Shown piece by piece: positions 10,259 to 20,315 of a DNA stretch of 64,000 nucleotides; positions within the stretch are counted from its first letter, which is position 1; each line of letters begins with the position of its first letter. The stretch spans positions 186,001 through 250,000 of the forward strand of contig NZ_JAPZTZ010000009.1 of NCBI RefSeq assembly GCF_027532945.1. The letters run 5' to 3'. Both the position numbers and the translations under genes were made by a program. The notes under the pieces are model-generated. The model ran no database searches. It was given only the letters and a program-made list of their open reading frames with translations, and had not been told where the DNA came from. Origin of the DNA: Phreatobacter sp. GTDB lineage: Bacteria; Pseudomonadota; Alphaproteobacteria; Rhizobiales; Phreatobacteraceae.

Positions 10259-13012
10259 TTGGCCGAAGACGACGACAAGACGCCGGCGGGCGCACAGCCC
10301 ACCGACCCGACAGAAATTCGCCCCGTCTCGATCACGGACGAGATGCGGCGGTCCTATCTCGACTATGCGATGAGCGTCATCGTCAGCCGCGCGCTGCCCG
10401 ACGCCCGCGACGGCCTGAAGCCGGTCCATCGCCGCATTCTCTACTCGATGCATGAGAACGGCTACGAGTGGAACAAGCCCTATCGCAAGTCGGCCCGCGT
10501 CGTCGGCGACGTCATCGGTAAGTACCACCCGCACGGCGACCAGTCGGTCTATGACGCCCTCGTCCGCATGGCGCAGGACTTCTCCATGCGCGTCGAGCTG
10601 ATCGACGGACAGGGCAATTTCGGCTCCGTCGACGGCGATCCCCCGGCGGCCATGCGCTACACGGAGGTCCGCCTCGAGAAGATCGCCGGCGAACTCGTTT
10701 CCGACCTCGACAAGCAGACCGTCGATTTCCAGGACAACTACGACAATTCGGAGCGCGAGCCGAAGGTCCTCCCGGCCAAGTTCCCCAACCTGCTGGTCAA
10801 CGGCGGCGGCGGCATCGCTGTCGGCATGGCCACCAATATCCCGCCGCACAATCTCGGCGAGATCATCGACGCCTGCATCGCCACGATCGAGAAGCCGGAG
10901 ATCGAGATCGAGGAGCTGATGGACTATGTGCCGGGGCCGGATTTCCCGACCGCCGGCCTCATCCTCGGCCGCGCCGGCATTCGCCAGGCCTATCTCACCG
11001 GCCGTGGTTCGGTGGTCATGCGCGCCCGCACGTCGATCGAGACGCTGCGCAAGGAGCGCGAGGCGATCATCGTCACCGAGATCCCCTACCAGGTGAACAA
11101 GGCGCAAATGCTGGAGCGCCTGGCCGAACTCGTGCGCGAGAAGAAGGTCGAGGGCATCTCCGAGTTCCGCGACGAAAGCGACCGCGAGGGCATGCGTGTC
11201 GTCATCGAGCTGAAGCGCGATGCCGTCTCCGACGTGGTCCTGAACCAGCTCTTCCGCTTCACCGCCCTGCAGCAGAGCTTCGGCTGCAATTTCGTGGCGC
11301 TGAACGGCGGCCGTCCCGAGGTCATGAACCTCAAGGACCTCATCGTCACCTTCATCGCCTTCCGCGAGGAGGTCGTCTCCCGCCGCACCAAGTTCCTGCT
11401 CGGCAAGGCGCGCGACCGCGCCCACGTCCTGTGCGGCCTCGCCATCGCGGTGGCGAACATCGACGAGATGATCCGCATCATCCGGACCTCGGCCGATCCG
11501 GCCTCGGCCCGCGAGGCCCTGATGGGCCGCGACTGGGACGCCCGCGACATCGCTCCGCTGATCCTGCTGGTGGACGATCCGCGTCATCCGATCAATGCCG
11601 ACGGCACCTATCGCCTGTCGGAGACACAGGCCCGCGCCATCCTCGACCTGCCGCTGCGGCGCCTCACCGCCCTCGGCCGCGACGAGATCGGCGACGAGCT
11701 GAAGACGCTTGCCGACGAGATCACCGACTATCTCGACATCCTGCGCTCGCGCGCCCGCATCCTCGAGATCATCACCAACGAGCTGAAGTCGGTGCGCGAT
11801 GAATTCGCCACCCCCCGGCGCACGGAGATCGTCGACGGCATCGGCGAGTTCGATGACGAGGACCTCATCGCCCGCGAGGACATGGTCGTGACCGTGTCCC
11901 ATGCCGGCTATGTCAAGCGCGTGCCGCTCTCGACCTACCGGGCCCAGCGCCGCGGCGGCAAGGGCCGGTCGGGCATGCAGACGAAGGACGAGGATTTCGT
12001 CACCCGCCTCTTCGTCGCCAACACCCACACGCCGATCCTGTTCTTCTCCTCGAAGGGACAGGTCTACAAGATGAAGGTCTGGCGCCTGCCGCTGGCCGCC
12101 CCCCAGGCGCGCGGCAAGGCCTTCGTCAACATCCTTCCCCTGGAGCCGGACGAGCGGATCACCACCGTGCTGCCGCTCCCCGAGGACGAGGCGACCTGGG
12201 GCGATCTGGACGCCATGTTCGCCACCACCCGTGGCACGGTTCGCCGCAACAAGCTCTCCGACTTCGTCCAGGTGAACCGTGGCGGCAAGATCGCCATGAA
12301 GCTGGACGAGGGCGAGGGCATCGTCGGTGTCGCCGTCTGCACCGAGGCCGACGACGTGCTGCTGACGACCGCGCTCGGCCAGTGCATCCGCTTCGCGGTG
12401 CCGGAGGTGCGCGTCTTCAAGGGCCGCGACTCCATGGGCGTGCGCGGCATCACGCTGGCCGAGGACGACCGCATCATCTCCATGGCGATCCTGCGCCATT
12501 TCGAGGCCAATTCCGACGAACGCTCCGCCTACCTCAAGATGCGCCGCGCCATCGCCGGCGAGGCAGCGGGCGCGGAGGGGGCGGACGAGGAGGAGAGCAA
12601 CGGCTCCGGCGAACTGGCTGCCGAGCGCTATGCCGCGATGTCGGCGGCCGAACAGGTGGTCCTGACCATCTCCGAGAACGGCTACGGCAAGCGGACCTCG
12701 TCCTTCGAGTACCGGATCACCGGCCGCGGCGGCAAAGGCATCGTCGCCATGGCCGTGAACGAGCGCAATGGCCGGCTGGTGGCGTCCTTCCCGGTGGAGG
12801 ACCGCGACCAGATCATGCTGGTGACGGATGGTGGCCAGCTCATCCGCTGCCCCGTCTCCGGCATCCGCGTCGCCGGCCGCGGCACCCAGGGTGTCATCGT
12901 CTTCGACACCCACGAGACCGAGAAGGTGGTCTCCGTCGAGCATATTTCCGACGAGGGTGATGAGGAGGGCGATGGGTTCGACGCCGAGGGGGACGAGGCA
13001 ACCGAGGGCTGA
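10259..13012 (+). CDS. gyrA: GyrA, DNA gyrase subunit A
   Basis: About 917 residues. I chose the TTG at 10259: GGAAGAG lies about 4 bases upstream, and the resulting N-terminus (AEDDDKTP...[10 protein letters not shown]) resembles other alphaproteobacterial GyrA. An in-frame ATG at 10226 would add 11 residues. The catalytic tyrosine is in AAMRYTE (residue 134), and the wrapping GyrA box QRRGGKG is present in the C-terminal beta-pinwheel, with an acidic tail. In the quinolone region the sequence reads [10 protein letters not shown], so the E. coli Ser83 position is Gln (residue 95) and the Ala84 position is Ser. Gyrase introduces negative supercoils with GyrB, which is not here. Confidence 0.97.
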   Translation: MAEDDDKTPAGAQPTDPTEIRPVSITDEMRRSYLDYAMSVIVSRALPDARDGLKPVHRRILYSMHENGYEWNKPYRKSARVVGDVIGKYHPHGDQSVYDALVRMAQDFSMRVELIDGQGNFGSVDGDPPAAMRYTEVRLEKIAGELVSDLDKQTVDFQDNYDNSEREPKVLPAKFPNLLVNGGGGIAVGMATNIPPHNLGEIIDACIATIEKPEIEIEELMDYVPGPDFPTAGLILGRAGIRQAYLTGRGSVVMRARTSIETLRKEREAIIVTEIPYQVNKAQMLERLAELVREKKVEGISEFRDESDREGMRVVIELKRDAVSDVVLNQLFRFTALQQSFGCNFVALNGGRPEVMNLKDLIVTFIAFREEVVSRRTKFLLGKARDRAHVLCGLAIAVANIDEMIRIIRTSADPASAREALMGRDWDARDIAPLILLVDDPRHPINADGTYRLSETQARAILDLPLRRLTALGRDEIGDELKTLADEITDYLDILRSRARILEIITNELKSVRDEFATPRRTEIVDGIGEFDDEDLIAREDMVVTVSHAGYVKRVPLSTYRAQRRGGKGRSGMQTKDEDFVTRLFVANTHTPILFFSSKGQVYKMKVWRLPLAAPQARGKAFVNILPLEPDERITTVLPLPEDEATWGDLDAMFATTRGTVRRNKLSDFVQVNRGGKIAMKLDEGEGIVGVAVCTEADDVLLTTALGQCIRFAVPEVRVFKGRDSMGVRGITLAEDDRIISMAILRHFEANSDERSAYLKMRRAIAGEAAGAEGADEEESNGSGELAAERYAAMSAAEQVVLTISENGYGKRTSSFEYRITGRGGKGIVAMAVNERNGRLVASFPVEDRDQIMLVTDGGQLIRCPVSGIRVAGRGTQGVIVFDTHETEKVVSVEHISDEGDEEGDGFDAEGDEATEG

Positions 13013-13049
13013 CTCCAGACGGGTCGATCCCGCCATCGCAGGACTTTCG

Positions 13050-13081
13050 ATCGCCCGGCCCCGTGCCGGGCGATTGCTTTT
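13050..13081 (+). terminator. rho-independent terminator of gyrA
   Basis: A perfect 10-bp stem ATCGCCCGGC / GCCGGGCGAT with loop CCCGT is followed by TGCTTTT. It starts 38 bases after the gyrA stop and just before the end of the convergent M20 peptidase gene. Confidence 0.85.
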
Positions 13082-13091
13082 GGCGGAGCGG

Positions 13092-14258
13092 TTAGTCCAC
13101 CTGCGTCCGCAGGATCGCCAGCGCCAGAGCCTGCGCCCGCGGTACGATGCTGTCGATCTCCAGATATTCCTCGACCGTGTGGGCATTGCCGCCGACCGGC
13201 CCGACTCCGCAGATGGTTGGCGTGCCGACGCTCGCCGTGAAGCCGGAATCGGCGCAGCCGCCGGAGAACTCGCCGTCGAGGCTCGCAAGCCCCGCATCGC
13301 GCGCCGCCGCCTGGTAGGCGGTGAAGATGGCCTTGGCCTCCGGCGTCTGGACGACGGGCAGGAACTCGCCCTTGATCTCCAGCTTGGCCGTCGTGCCCTT
13401 CACCGTCGGCGTGTCGATGATGCGCTGGATGGCGGCAAGCGTCGAGGCGCGGTCAGCGGGGTCGATATAGCGCAGGTCGATCTGTCCCTCGGCATGTGGC
13501 GCCGTTGTGTTGACGGACTGCCCGCCCGAGACGAGGCCGACATTCAGGGTGATGCCGCGCTCCAGATCGGTGAGCGCATGGATCTGAACGATCTTGTGAG
13601 CAAGTTCGCCGATGGCGCTGATACCACTGGTGAAATTGCCGCCGGAATGCGCCGCTTTGCCGTAGACGTCGAAGCGCATGAAGACGCCACCCTTGCGCCC
13701 CGTCGTGACATTGCCGGAGGGCCGGCCCGGCTCGGAATTGTACACGGCCCGCGCCGCACGGCCTTCGCGCTCGATGATCGGCCGCGACGAAGGCGAGGCG
13801 ATCTCCTCGTCCGAGGTGATGAGCACCTTGATCGGGCAGGGCGCGCCGCCGAGCGCCTTGAAGGCGGCGGCGACGAAGACGTTCATGACGAGGCCCGCCT
13901 TCATGTCGGCGACGCCCGGCCCGTAGGCACGGCCGCCCTCAATGGTGAAAGGGCGTCTTGAGACTTCACCTTTGGGAAAAACCGTATCCCGATGACCCAT
14001 CAGCAAAATAGGCTTCTCGTTTGAGCCGGGATCGTCGACCTGCGCATGGATGGCATCGCCGAAGACCTCGTGATGCTCGCGCCAACAGGAGATGTCCTGC
14101 TCGGCGAAGAAGCGCTCGAACCGCGCGCCCACCGCATCGACGCCGGTCTTGTCGTAGGAGCCTGAATCGATGTCGACGACCTCGCGCAGCAGGTCGATCA
14201 TGGCGTCCTTGCGGGCCGCCAGCCACGCGGCAATGCGGGTCTCGGTGCTCTGGGTCAT
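13092..14258 (-). CDS. M20 family metallopeptidase (carboxypeptidase G2-like)
   Basis: 388 residues. Di-zinc ligands of the M20 family are visible: GHRDTVFP (H89, D91), ADMKAG (D118), TSDEE (catalytic E151 and ligand E152), NSEPG (E176) and a late His in GGNAHTVEEY. The central AAHSGGNF segment belongs to the dimerisation lid. The layout matches glutamate carboxypeptidase (CPG2-like) rather than DapE or ArgE. The ATG at 14258 has GGAG upstream; the longer N-terminal extension is unlike the family. The substrate, probably an N-acyl amino acid or C-terminal glutamate, is not predictable. Confidence 0.87.
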   Translation of the reverse strand: MTQSTETRIAAWLAARKDAMIDLLREVVDIDSGSYDKTGVDAVGARFERFFAEQDISCWREHHEVFGDAIHAQVDDPGSNEKPILLMGHRDTVFPKGEVSRRPFTIEGGRAYGPGVADMKAGLVMNVFVAAAFKALGGAPCPIKVLITSDEEIASPSSRPIIEREGRAARAVYNSEPGRPSGNVTTGRKGGVFMRFDVYGKAAHSGGNFTSGISAIGELAHKIVQIHALTDLERGITLNVGLVSGGQSVNTTAPHAEGQIDLRYIDPADRASTLAAIQRIIDTPTVKGTTAKLEIKGEFLPVVQTPEAKAIFTAYQAAARDAGLASLDGEFSGGCADSGFTASVGTPTICGVGPVGGNAHTVEEYLEIDSIVPRAQALALAILRTQVD

Positions 14259-14460
14259 CGGTATCTCCTGCTCCCGGCCCTGTGACCGTCTGGCGGGCCA
14301 TTCTTCATGGGTGGCCTTGCAGGGGCAATCGCGCCGCGACATGCCGTCCATGTGCGGCGGGGCTCGTCGGGCTTCCCTTGCGCAGGGACCGGAGTGCCGT
14401 TAAGCCGTCGCAGGTCCGCGCCGGCGGCCACCTTCAGGCGACCAGACGACAGGCGATCAT

Positions 14461-14967
14461 ATGAAGCGCGTCGCGCTCTACACGGGATCCTTCGATCCGG
14501 TCACCAACGGCCATCTGGACGTCATCCGCCACGCCTGCCGTCTCGCCGACGAGCTGGTGGTCGGCGTCGGCATCCATCCCGGCAAGGCCCCGATGTTTTC
14601 GGCCGAAGAGCGCCTGGCCCTGCTCGCCGAGGTCTGCGGACCGATCGCCGCGGCCGAGCAGTGCGACTTCCGCACCATCACCTTCGACGACCTCGCGGTC
14701 TGGGCAGCCCAGCGCGTCGGCGCCAGCCTCTTCATCCGCGGCCTGCGCGACGGCACCGACCTCGACTACGAAATGCAGATGGCCGGCATGAACGCCCAGA
14801 TGGCGCCTGGCGTGCAGACAGTCTTCCTCCCGGCCTCGACCACCGTCCGCCCCATCACCGCCACGCTCGTCAGGCAGATCGCCCAGATGGGAGGCGATGT
14901 GACCTCCTTCGTGCCGCCCGCCGTCGCCAGGGCCCTCGCCGGCAAGGTCAAGCCCAAGACGTCGTGA
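14461..14967 (+). CDS. coaD: CoaD, phosphopantetheine adenylyltransferase
   Basis: 168 residues, the usual CoaD length. It converts 4'-phosphopantetheine and ATP to dephospho-CoA. The nucleotidyltransferase motif [11 protein letters not shown] is at residues 8-18. The second motif, usually ISS-x-x-VR, reads [10 protein letters not shown], a Ser-to-Thr change in the ATP-binding segment. The ending [16 protein letters not shown] is typical. It leads a rightward set with two cyclophilins, queA and tgt. Confidence 0.95.
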   Translation: MKRVALYTGSFDPVTNGHLDVIRHACRLADELVVGVGIHPGKAPMFSAEERLALLAEVCGPIAAAEQCDFRTITFDDLAVWAAQRVGASLFIRGLRDGTDLDYEMQMAGMNAQMAPGVQTVFLPASTTVRPITATLVRQIAQMGGDVTSFVPPAVARALAGKVKPKTS

Positions 14968-15018
14968 CCGAGGCCTGATCGCCGACCGAGCCGCCACCGA
15001 TCCCAACGGAGAATCCCC

Positions 15019-15582
15019 GTGCAGCGCCGTTCCTTCCTCGCCGCCTCGCTCGCCCTCGCCGCAGCGCCTGCCGCCGCCCAGGCCATCCGCCTGCCGGCGG
15101 GCCTCGATCCCGAGAACACCCTGGTCATCGAGCTCAAGGACGGCCCGGTCATCATCCGCCTGCGGCCGGACCTCGCGCCAAGGCATGTCGAGCGCATCAA
15201 GCAGCTGACCCGCCAGGGCTTCTACGACGGCATCGTCTTCCACCGCGTTATCGAGGGCTTCATGGCACAGACCGGCGACCCCCAGGGCACCGGCATGGGC
15301 GGCTCGCAGCTGCCGAACCTTGCCGCCGAGTTCTCCCGCGAGCCCTTCGTGCGCGGCGTGCTCGGCATGGCCCGCGCCCAGAACCCGAATTCCGCGAACT
15401 CGCAGTTCTTCATCATGTTCGCCGAGGGCGCGTTCCTGAATGGCCAGTACACGGTCTTCGGCAATGTGGTCTCCGGCATGGAGGCCGTCGACAAGATCAA
15501 GCGCGGCAACGCCGCCGCCAATGGCACCGTCACCCAGCCGGACCGCATGGTCCGGGTGCGCGTCGCCGCCGACATCCGCTGA
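15019..15582 (+). CDS. exported peptidylprolyl isomerase (cyclophilin type)
   Basis: 187 residues starting at a GTG, with GGAG upstream. It has an N-terminal signal (QRRSFLAASLALAAAPAAAQA) with a twin-arginine-like RRSF core, then one cyclophilin domain: FYDGIVFHRVIEGFMAQTGD, the active-site FHR, and NSANSQFFI. It catalyses cis-trans isomerisation of X-Pro bonds, here probably in the periplasm. It lies 51 bases after coaD and 32 bases before a second, cytoplasmic cyclophilin. Confidence 0.93.
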   Translation: MQRRSFLAASLALAAAPAAAQAIRLPAGLDPENTLVIELKDGPVIIRLRPDLAPRHVERIKQLTRQGFYDGIVFHRVIEGFMAQTGDPQGTGMGGSQLPNLAAEFSREPFVRGVLGMARAQNPNSANSQFFIMFAEGAFLNGQYTVFGNVVSGMEAVDKIKRGNAAANGTVTQPDRMVRVRVAADIR

Positions 15583-15614
15583 CATTTCCCTCTCAACGAC
15601 AACAGGAGGCCTGG

Positions 15615-16115
15615 ATGGCCCTCGATCCCGAAAACACCATGATCCTTGAGACGACCAAGGGGCGCGTCGTCATCGCCATGCGCCCGGACCTTGCGCCCGG
15701 CCATGTCGACCACATCAAGAAGCTCGTCCGCGAGGGCTTCTATGACGGCATCGTCTTCCACCGCGTCATCGACGGCTTCATGGCCCAGACCGGCTGCCCG
15801 CACGGCACCGGCACCGGCGGCTCGAAGTACCCGGACCTGAAGCAGGAGTTCAACGCCGAGCCGCATGTGCGTGGCACCACCTCGATGGCCCGCGCCCAGA
15901 ACCCGAACTCGGCCAACTCGCAATTCTTCATCTGCTTCGACGACGCCCGCTTCCTCGACCGCCAGTACACGGTCTGGGGTAAGGTCGTGGAGGGCATGGA
16001 GAGCGTCGACGGCATCAAGCGCGGCGAGCCCGTGCGCGATCCCGACAAGATCGTCGTCGCCAAGATGGCGGCCGACGACCTCGGCACCTATGGCGACGTC
16101 GTCGCCAAGCTCTGA
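15615..16115 (+). CDS. cytoplasmic peptidylprolyl isomerase (cyclophilin type)
   Basis: 166 residues, no signal peptide, preceded by AGGAGG. It is a tandem paralogue of the preceding gene: the core EGFYDGIVFHRVIDGFMAQTG and the NPNSANSQFFI segment are almost identical. The active-site FHR and QFFI are intact. The pair gives one exported and one cytosolic prolyl isomerase from one operon. A strong terminator follows, so the operon probably ends here. Confidence 0.95.
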   Translation: MALDPENTMILETTKGRVVIAMRPDLAPGHVDHIKKLVREGFYDGIVFHRVIDGFMAQTGCPHGTGTGGSKYPDLKQEFNAEPHVRGTTSMARAQNPNSANSQFFICFDDARFLDRQYTVWGKVVEGMESVDGIKRGEPVRDPDKIVVAKMAADDLGTYGDVVAKL

Positions 16116-16133
16116 TCTGTCATGATAGGGACG

Positions 16134-16167
16134 CGGCGCCCGGAGCGATCCGGGCGCCGTTTCCTTT
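16134..16167 (+). terminator. rho-independent terminator after the cyclophilin pair
   Basis: A perfect 11-bp stem CGGCGCCCGGA / TCCGGGCGCCG with loop GCGA is followed by TTTCCTTT. It lies 19 bases after the second cyclophilin stop and ends 18 bases before queA, so queA probably needs its own promoter or read-through. Confidence 0.85.
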
Positions 16168-16184
16168 GGGGCGCCCCTTACACC

Positions 16185-17261
16185 ATGCGCGTCGACCTCT
16201 TCGACTTCGACCTGCCGCCCGACCGGATCGCCCTGCGGCCGGCGAGCCCGCGCGATTCCGCGCGCCTCATGGTGGTGCGGCCGGGCGAGGGGATCGAGGA
16301 CCGCATCGTCCGCGACCTTCCCGACCTGCTCGCCCCGGGCGACGCGCTGGTCTTCAACGACACCCGCGTCATCCCGGCCCAGCTCGAGGGCATTCGCGAG
16401 CGCGCCGGCCAGACCGCCTCCATCTCGGCAACCCTGCACAAGCGCTTGTCGGACAACCGCTGGCTCGCCTTCGTCAAGGGCGCCAAGAAGCTCCAGCCCG
16501 GCGACATCGTCCGCTTCGGCGAGACGCCCGAGGCCTGCCTGCTTGCCGGCGTTCACGCCACCGTCATCGCCAAGGACGACGACGGCGTCACCTTCGAGTT
16601 CGAATTTGCCGGCGCCTATCTCGACGAGGCCATCGCGCGGATCGGCCATATTCCTCTGCCGCCCTATATCGCCTCCAAGCGTCCGGAGGACGCGCAGGAC
16701 CGCGCCGATTACCAGACGATCTATGCGAAGGATGAGGGCTCTGTCGCAGCTCCCACCGCCGGCCTCCACTTCACGCCGGACCTGCTCGACCGGCTGAAGG
16801 CGCGCGGCGTCGATCTCCACTTCGTCACGCTGCATGTCGGCGCCGGCACCTTCCTGTCCGTGAAGGCGGACGACACGACGGGCCACCGCATGCATTCCGA
16901 GTACGGTCTGGTGACGCCGGAGATCGCGGCCGCGCTTAACGCCGTCCGGGCGCGGGGCGGGCGGATCGTGGCCGTCGGCACAACCTCGCTGCGCCTGCTC
17001 GAAAGTACTGCCGCCACAGATGGCACGATCCGACCTTTCGCCGCCGAGACCGACATCTTCATCACGCCGGGCTATCGCTTCCGGGCCGTCGACGCGCTGA
17101 TGACCAATTTCCATTTGCCGCGCTCGACGCTGTTCATGCTGGTCTCGGCCTTTGCCGGGCTCGACACGATGAAGGCCGCCTATGCCCAGGCCATCGCCGT
17201 GGGCTACCGCTTCTACTCTTATGGCGACAGCTCGCTGCTCTTCCGGGCGGAGGCCCCATGA
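16185..17261 (+). CDS. queA: QueA, S-adenosylmethionine:tRNA ribosyltransferase-isomerase
   Basis: 358 residues, usual length. QueA transfers and isomerises the ribosyl group of SAM onto preQ1 in tRNA to give epoxyqueuosine. The start [20 protein letters not shown] is diagnostic, as are the [12 protein letters not shown] segment, [12 protein letters not shown] and the late NFHLPRSTL. An in-frame ATG 63 bases earlier lies inside the terminator stem, so I chose 16185. The last 4 bases overlap the tgt start (ATGA), showing translational coupling. Confidence 0.96.
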   Translation: MRVDLFDFDLPPDRIALRPASPRDSARLMVVRPGEGIEDRIVRDLPDLLAPGDALVFNDTRVIPAQLEGIRERAGQTASISATLHKRLSDNRWLAFVKGAKKLQPGDIVRFGETPEACLLAGVHATVIAKDDDGVTFEFEFAGAYLDEAIARIGHIPLPPYIASKRPEDAQDRADYQTIYAKDEGSVAAPTAGLHFTPDLLDRLKARGVDLHFVTLHVGAGTFLSVKADDTTGHRMHSEYGLVTPEIAAALNAVRARGGRIVAVGTTSLRLLESTAATDGTIRPFAAETDIFITPGYRFRAVDALMTNFHLPRSTLFMLVSAFAGLDTMKAAYAQAIAVGYRFYSYGDSSLLFRAEAP

Positions 17262-18406
17262 CCGCATCCGCCCAGGGCTTCTCCTTCGCCCTCCACGGCC
17301 GTGACGGGGCCGCGCGCACCGGCGTTGTCACCACGCCGCGTGGCGCCATTCGCACGCCCGCCTTCATGCCGGTCGGCACCCAGGCGACGGTGAAGGGCAT
17401 GTATATGGATCAGGTCAAGGCGCTCGGCGCCGACGTGATCCTCGGCAACACCTACCACCTCATGCTGCGGCCCGGCGCCGAGCGCATCGCCGCGCTCGGC
17501 GGCCTTCACCGCTTCGGCGGCTGGTCCGGCCCGATCCTCACCGATTCCGGCGGCTTCCAGGTCATGTCGCTGGCCAAGCTCCGCAAGCTCACCGAGCAGG
17601 GTGTGACCTTCGCGAGCCATGTCGACGGCTCGCGCTTCGAGCTGACGCCGGAGCGTTCCGTCGAGATCCAGGGCCTGCTCGGCGCCGACATCCAGATGCA
17701 GCTTGATGAATGCGTCGCGCTGCCCAATGAGCGCGCCGCCATCGACAAGGCCATGCAGCTCTCCCTGCGCTGGGCGGAGCGCTCGCGCCGTGCCTTCGAC
17801 GCGCAGCCGCCGGGCAGGGCGCTGTTCGGCATTGTCCAGGGCGGCGACCAGCCGGACCTGCGCGTCGCCAGTGCCAAGGCCCTCGCGGCCATGGACTTCC
17901 CCGGCTATTCCATCGGCGGCCTCGCCGTCGGCGAGCCGCAGGCGGTGATGCTGGCGATGATCGAGGAGGTCATGCCGCACCTGCCCGACGACAAGCCGCA
18001 CTACCTCATGGGCGTTGGCACCCCGGACGACCTGCTCGCGGCGGTCGCCCGCGGCGTCGACATGTTCGATTGCGTCATGCCGACCCGCAACGGCCGCCAC
18101 GGCCAGGCCTTCACCCGCTTTGGCAAGGTCAATTTCCGCAATGCCCGCCATGCCGATGACCCGCGGCCGCTGGATGAGACCTCATCCTGCCCGGCGGCAC
18201 GCGACTATTCGCGGGCCTACCTGCACCACCTCGTGCGCACCGAGGAAATGCTCGGCTCCATGCTGATCACCTGGATCAACCTTGCCTATTACCAGGAGCT
18301 CATGGCGGGGGCCCGCGCCGCCATCGCCGCGGGCCGCTATGCCGACTACATGGCCGAGGTCCGCGACGGCTGGGCGAGAGGCGACATCCCGCCGTTTCAG
18401 GGCTGA
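17258..18406 (+). CDS. tgt: Tgt, tRNA-guanine transglycosylase lacking most zinc ligands
   Basis: 382 residues, usual length. Tgt exchanges G34 of tRNAs with GUN anticodons for preQ1. The catalytic residues are present: [10 protein letters not shown] (general base Asp) and [10 protein letters not shown] (nucleophile Asp), plus GGLAVGE. The structural zinc site is not. Aligning on SRAYLHHL, the C-x-C-x2-C motif (Cys318, 320, 323 in Zymomonas mobilis) reads S309, C311, A314, and the His349 position is I340. Length and flanks are undisturbed, so this looks like a real zinc-poor variant rather than an error. It is coupled to queA. Confidence 0.95.
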   Translation: MTASAQGFSFALHGRDGAARTGVVTTPRGAIRTPAFMPVGTQATVKGMYMDQVKALGADVILGNTYHLMLRPGAERIAALGGLHRFGGWSGPILTDSGGFQVMSLAKLRKLTEQGVTFASHVDGSRFELTPERSVEIQGLLGADIQMQLDECVALPNERAAIDKAMQLSLRWAERSRRAFDAQPPGRALFGIVQGGDQPDLRVASAKALAAMDFPGYSIGGLAVGEPQAVMLAMIEEVMPHLPDDKPHYLMGVGTPDDLLAAVARGVDMFDCVMPTRNGRHGQAFTRFGKVNFRNARHADDPRPLDETSSCPAARDYSRAYLHHLVRTEEMLGSMLITWINLAYYQELMAGARAAIAAGRYADYMAEVRDGWARGDIPPFQG

Positions 18407-18429
18407 TGGGGCAGGGCTGAGCCGTCAAC

Positions 18430-19254
18430 TCATTCGATCCGGAAGTCCGACGGCTTCCACGGCAACTTCGGATATTGCGGATCCATCGCCTCCAGCGTGT
18501 CGCGCACAATGGCGGCAATGATGGCGTTGCGCGCCCATTTGCGGTCGGCCGGCACCACGTGCCAGGGGGCATGCTCGGTCGAGCAGCGCGACAGCGCGGT
18601 CTCATAGGCCTTCTGGTACTCGTCCCAGAGCTTGCGGTCTTCGAGATCGCCAGCGTTGAACTTCCAGTTCTTGGTCTTGTCGTCGAGGCGCTCCTGCAGC
18701 CGCTCGGCCTGCTCCTTCCTGGAGATATGGAGCATGAATTTGAGGATCACCGTGCCGTTCTCGGCGAGGATCCGCTCGAAATCGTTGATCTGCTCGTAGC
18801 GCTGCTCGATCACCTCCTTCGGCGCCAGCTTGCGGACGCGGCCGATCAACACGTCCTCGTACTGGGAGCGGTTGAAGATGCCGATCGTGCCGCGGCGCGG
18901 CGCGGCCAGATGGACGCGCCAGAGGAAATCGTGCGCGAGCTCCTCCTCGCTCGGCTTCTTGAAGGCGGTGACCGACACACCGAGCGGCCCGGTGGCGTTG
19001 AACACGCCGCGGATCGTGCCATCCTTGCCCGAAGTGTCGGTGCCCTGCAGCACCACGAGGAGCGCCCGCTTGCCCTCGGCATAGAGCCGGTCCTGCAGCG
19101 CGTCGATGGCGGTGATGTCTTCCGTCAGCCGCTCCCGCACCGTCTCCTCCCCGCCGAGGAAATCGACCTTTCGCGGGTCGATGTCGCCCAGGTCGACCTT
19201 TGCGCCAGGCTTCACGACGAGATGCTTGAGGTGTTTGGGACAGGATTGCTGCAT
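18430..19254 (-). CDS. polyphosphate kinase 2 family protein
   Basis: 274 residues with one PPK2 domain. It transfers phosphate between polyphosphate and nucleoside mono- or diphosphates. Walker A is GTDTSGKDGTIR near residue 70, the Walker B region is IGIFNRSQYEDVLIGRV, and the lid contains SRKEQ-x-x-RL and APWHVVPADRKW. This wording matches the polyphosphate:nucleotide phosphotransferase branch; I cannot decide the preferred nucleotide by eye. It converges on tgt and stands alone. Confidence 0.92.
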   Translation of the reverse strand: MQQSCPKHLKHLVVKPGAKVDLGDIDPRKVDFLGGEETVRERLTEDITAIDALQDRLYAEGKRALLVVLQGTDTSGKDGTIRGVFNATGPLGVSVTAFKKPSEEELAHDFLWRVHLAAPRRGTIGIFNRSQYEDVLIGRVRKLAPKEVIEQRYEQINDFERILAENGTVILKFMLHISRKEQAERLQERLDDKTKNWKFNAGDLEDRKLWDEYQKAYETALSRCSTEHAPWHVVPADRKWARNAIIAAIVRDTLEAMDPQYPKLPWKPSDFRIE

Positions 19255-19369
19255 GACGTCTCACCGGTTCGGGGCCGGTCATTGTGGTGGCTGCCGCCGC
19301 CGGCGCAAGCGCCCGTGCATCCGAACCGGCTCTCCACGTGTACCCCATCCGATCCCAGAGGAGGACGCT

Positions 19370-19735
19370 ATGGTGAAACAGTGGATGATGGCCGCGACCC
19401 TGGTTGCCCTGATGGCGGGAGGGCCGCTGGCGGCGGCCGAGGATTTCGGCGCCTGGCCACTCCTGCGCGACCCGTTTCCCAGCACCGGCGGGGGAGGGGT
19501 CATGATCGGGGGCTATGACCCGGTTGTCGCGGACGGCCGTTGCCGCACCGCCTTCACCGCGACGTTGCCCGACGGCTCCGTCTACCGCAACCGCGCCGAA
19601 TTCGACGCCGTGCCGGAACAGGGCGGCATCCTTTGCACCAACGGCCGCTGGCGCGCCGAGGATGGCTCGGCGGAGGGTACGACACCGTTTCGCATCTTCA
19701 TCCGCGACGGGGTCAAGCGGATGCCGCCGGACTGA
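19370..19735 (+). CDS. small exported protein of unknown function
   Basis: 121 residues, preceded by GAGGAGG. It has a clear Sec-type signal (WMMAATLVALMAGGPLAAAE), then a mature domain of about 95 residues with two cysteines (GRCRTAF and ILCTNGRW) that could form a disulfide in the periplasm. I do not recognise a family. It faces the convergent DUF2937 gene, with stops 3 bases apart, and no operon partner. Confidence 0.7.
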   Translation: MVKQWMMAATLVALMAGGPLAAAEDFGAWPLLRDPFPSTGGGGVMIGGYDPVVADGRCRTAFTATLPDGSVYRNRAEFDAVPEQGGILCTNGRWRAEDGSAEGTTPFRIFIRDGVKRMPPD

Positions 19736-19738
19736 GGC

Positions 19739-20242
19739 TCACGCGGCCAGACGAGGCTGTTTGCGCCGCCGCTGAATCGGCAGGATGAGCGCGCGACCGC
19801 CGACCCAGCCGACCAGAAAACCGGCGACGGCGGCCATCAGGCCTTCCGAGGTGACCGGGACTGCGGGCTCAAAGGCCTCGAAGGCTCGGCGCGCGATATC
19901 GGCATCATGGTCGCGCGCCAGCAGCGCCACGCGATTGAATGGCCCTGCCTCCGCATAGGACTGCAATTGTCGTTCGAGCCGTGCGGCGCGCGCGATGTCG
20001 CCCTCGATCTGCTCGGCGCGCTGGCGCACGAACCTGTCCGCATTGGCCTTCAGTCGCTCGAGCCCGCTCTCGCGGGTGAGCGCCATGCGCGCCGCGTCGG
20101 CGTCGAAGGCGGTGATGATGCGGTTGAGCTCGTCCACTGCGCCGCCGAGCCGCTGGCGATACTGCTGTGCGAATTCCGGCACCTGCGACGCGAGCGTGGC
20201 GAGGAACAGTGCGAGGGCGAAAACGAGGCGTTTGAGGATCAT
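19739..20242 (-). CDS. DUF2937 family protein
   Basis: 167 residues: an N-terminal hydrophobic helix (LVFALALFLATLASQVPEF), a long predicted coiled-coil middle rich in Arg/Glu/Ala (about residues 28-110), then a C-terminal membrane helix (GLMAAVAGFLVGWVGGRALI) and a basic tail. This matches DUF2937, a family of alphaproteobacterial membrane proteins of unknown function. The geometry suggests a periplasmic coiled coil held between two membrane anchors. Confidence 0.75.
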   Translation of the reverse strand: MILKRLVFALALFLATLASQVPEFAQQYRQRLGGAVDELNRIITAFDADAARMALTRESGLERLKANADRFVRQRAEQIEGDIARAARLERQLQSYAEAGPFNRVALLARDHDADIARRAFEAFEPAVPVTSEGLMAAVAGFLVGWVGGRALILPIQRRRKQPRLAA

Positions 20243-20315
20243 CGGCCGCGGGGCGCTCGGTGGAGAGGAGGGGGCAGTCTAGGGCGGAGCGCCGGTCGGG
20301 CAACCGGGCGCGGAC

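Noticed and set aside
10151-13297. 1048-codon open frame opposite gyrA
   Set aside because: It is a mirror of gyrA codon structure in high-GC DNA. The composition is His/Asp/Gly/Leu-rich without any domain, and the forward gene is certain.
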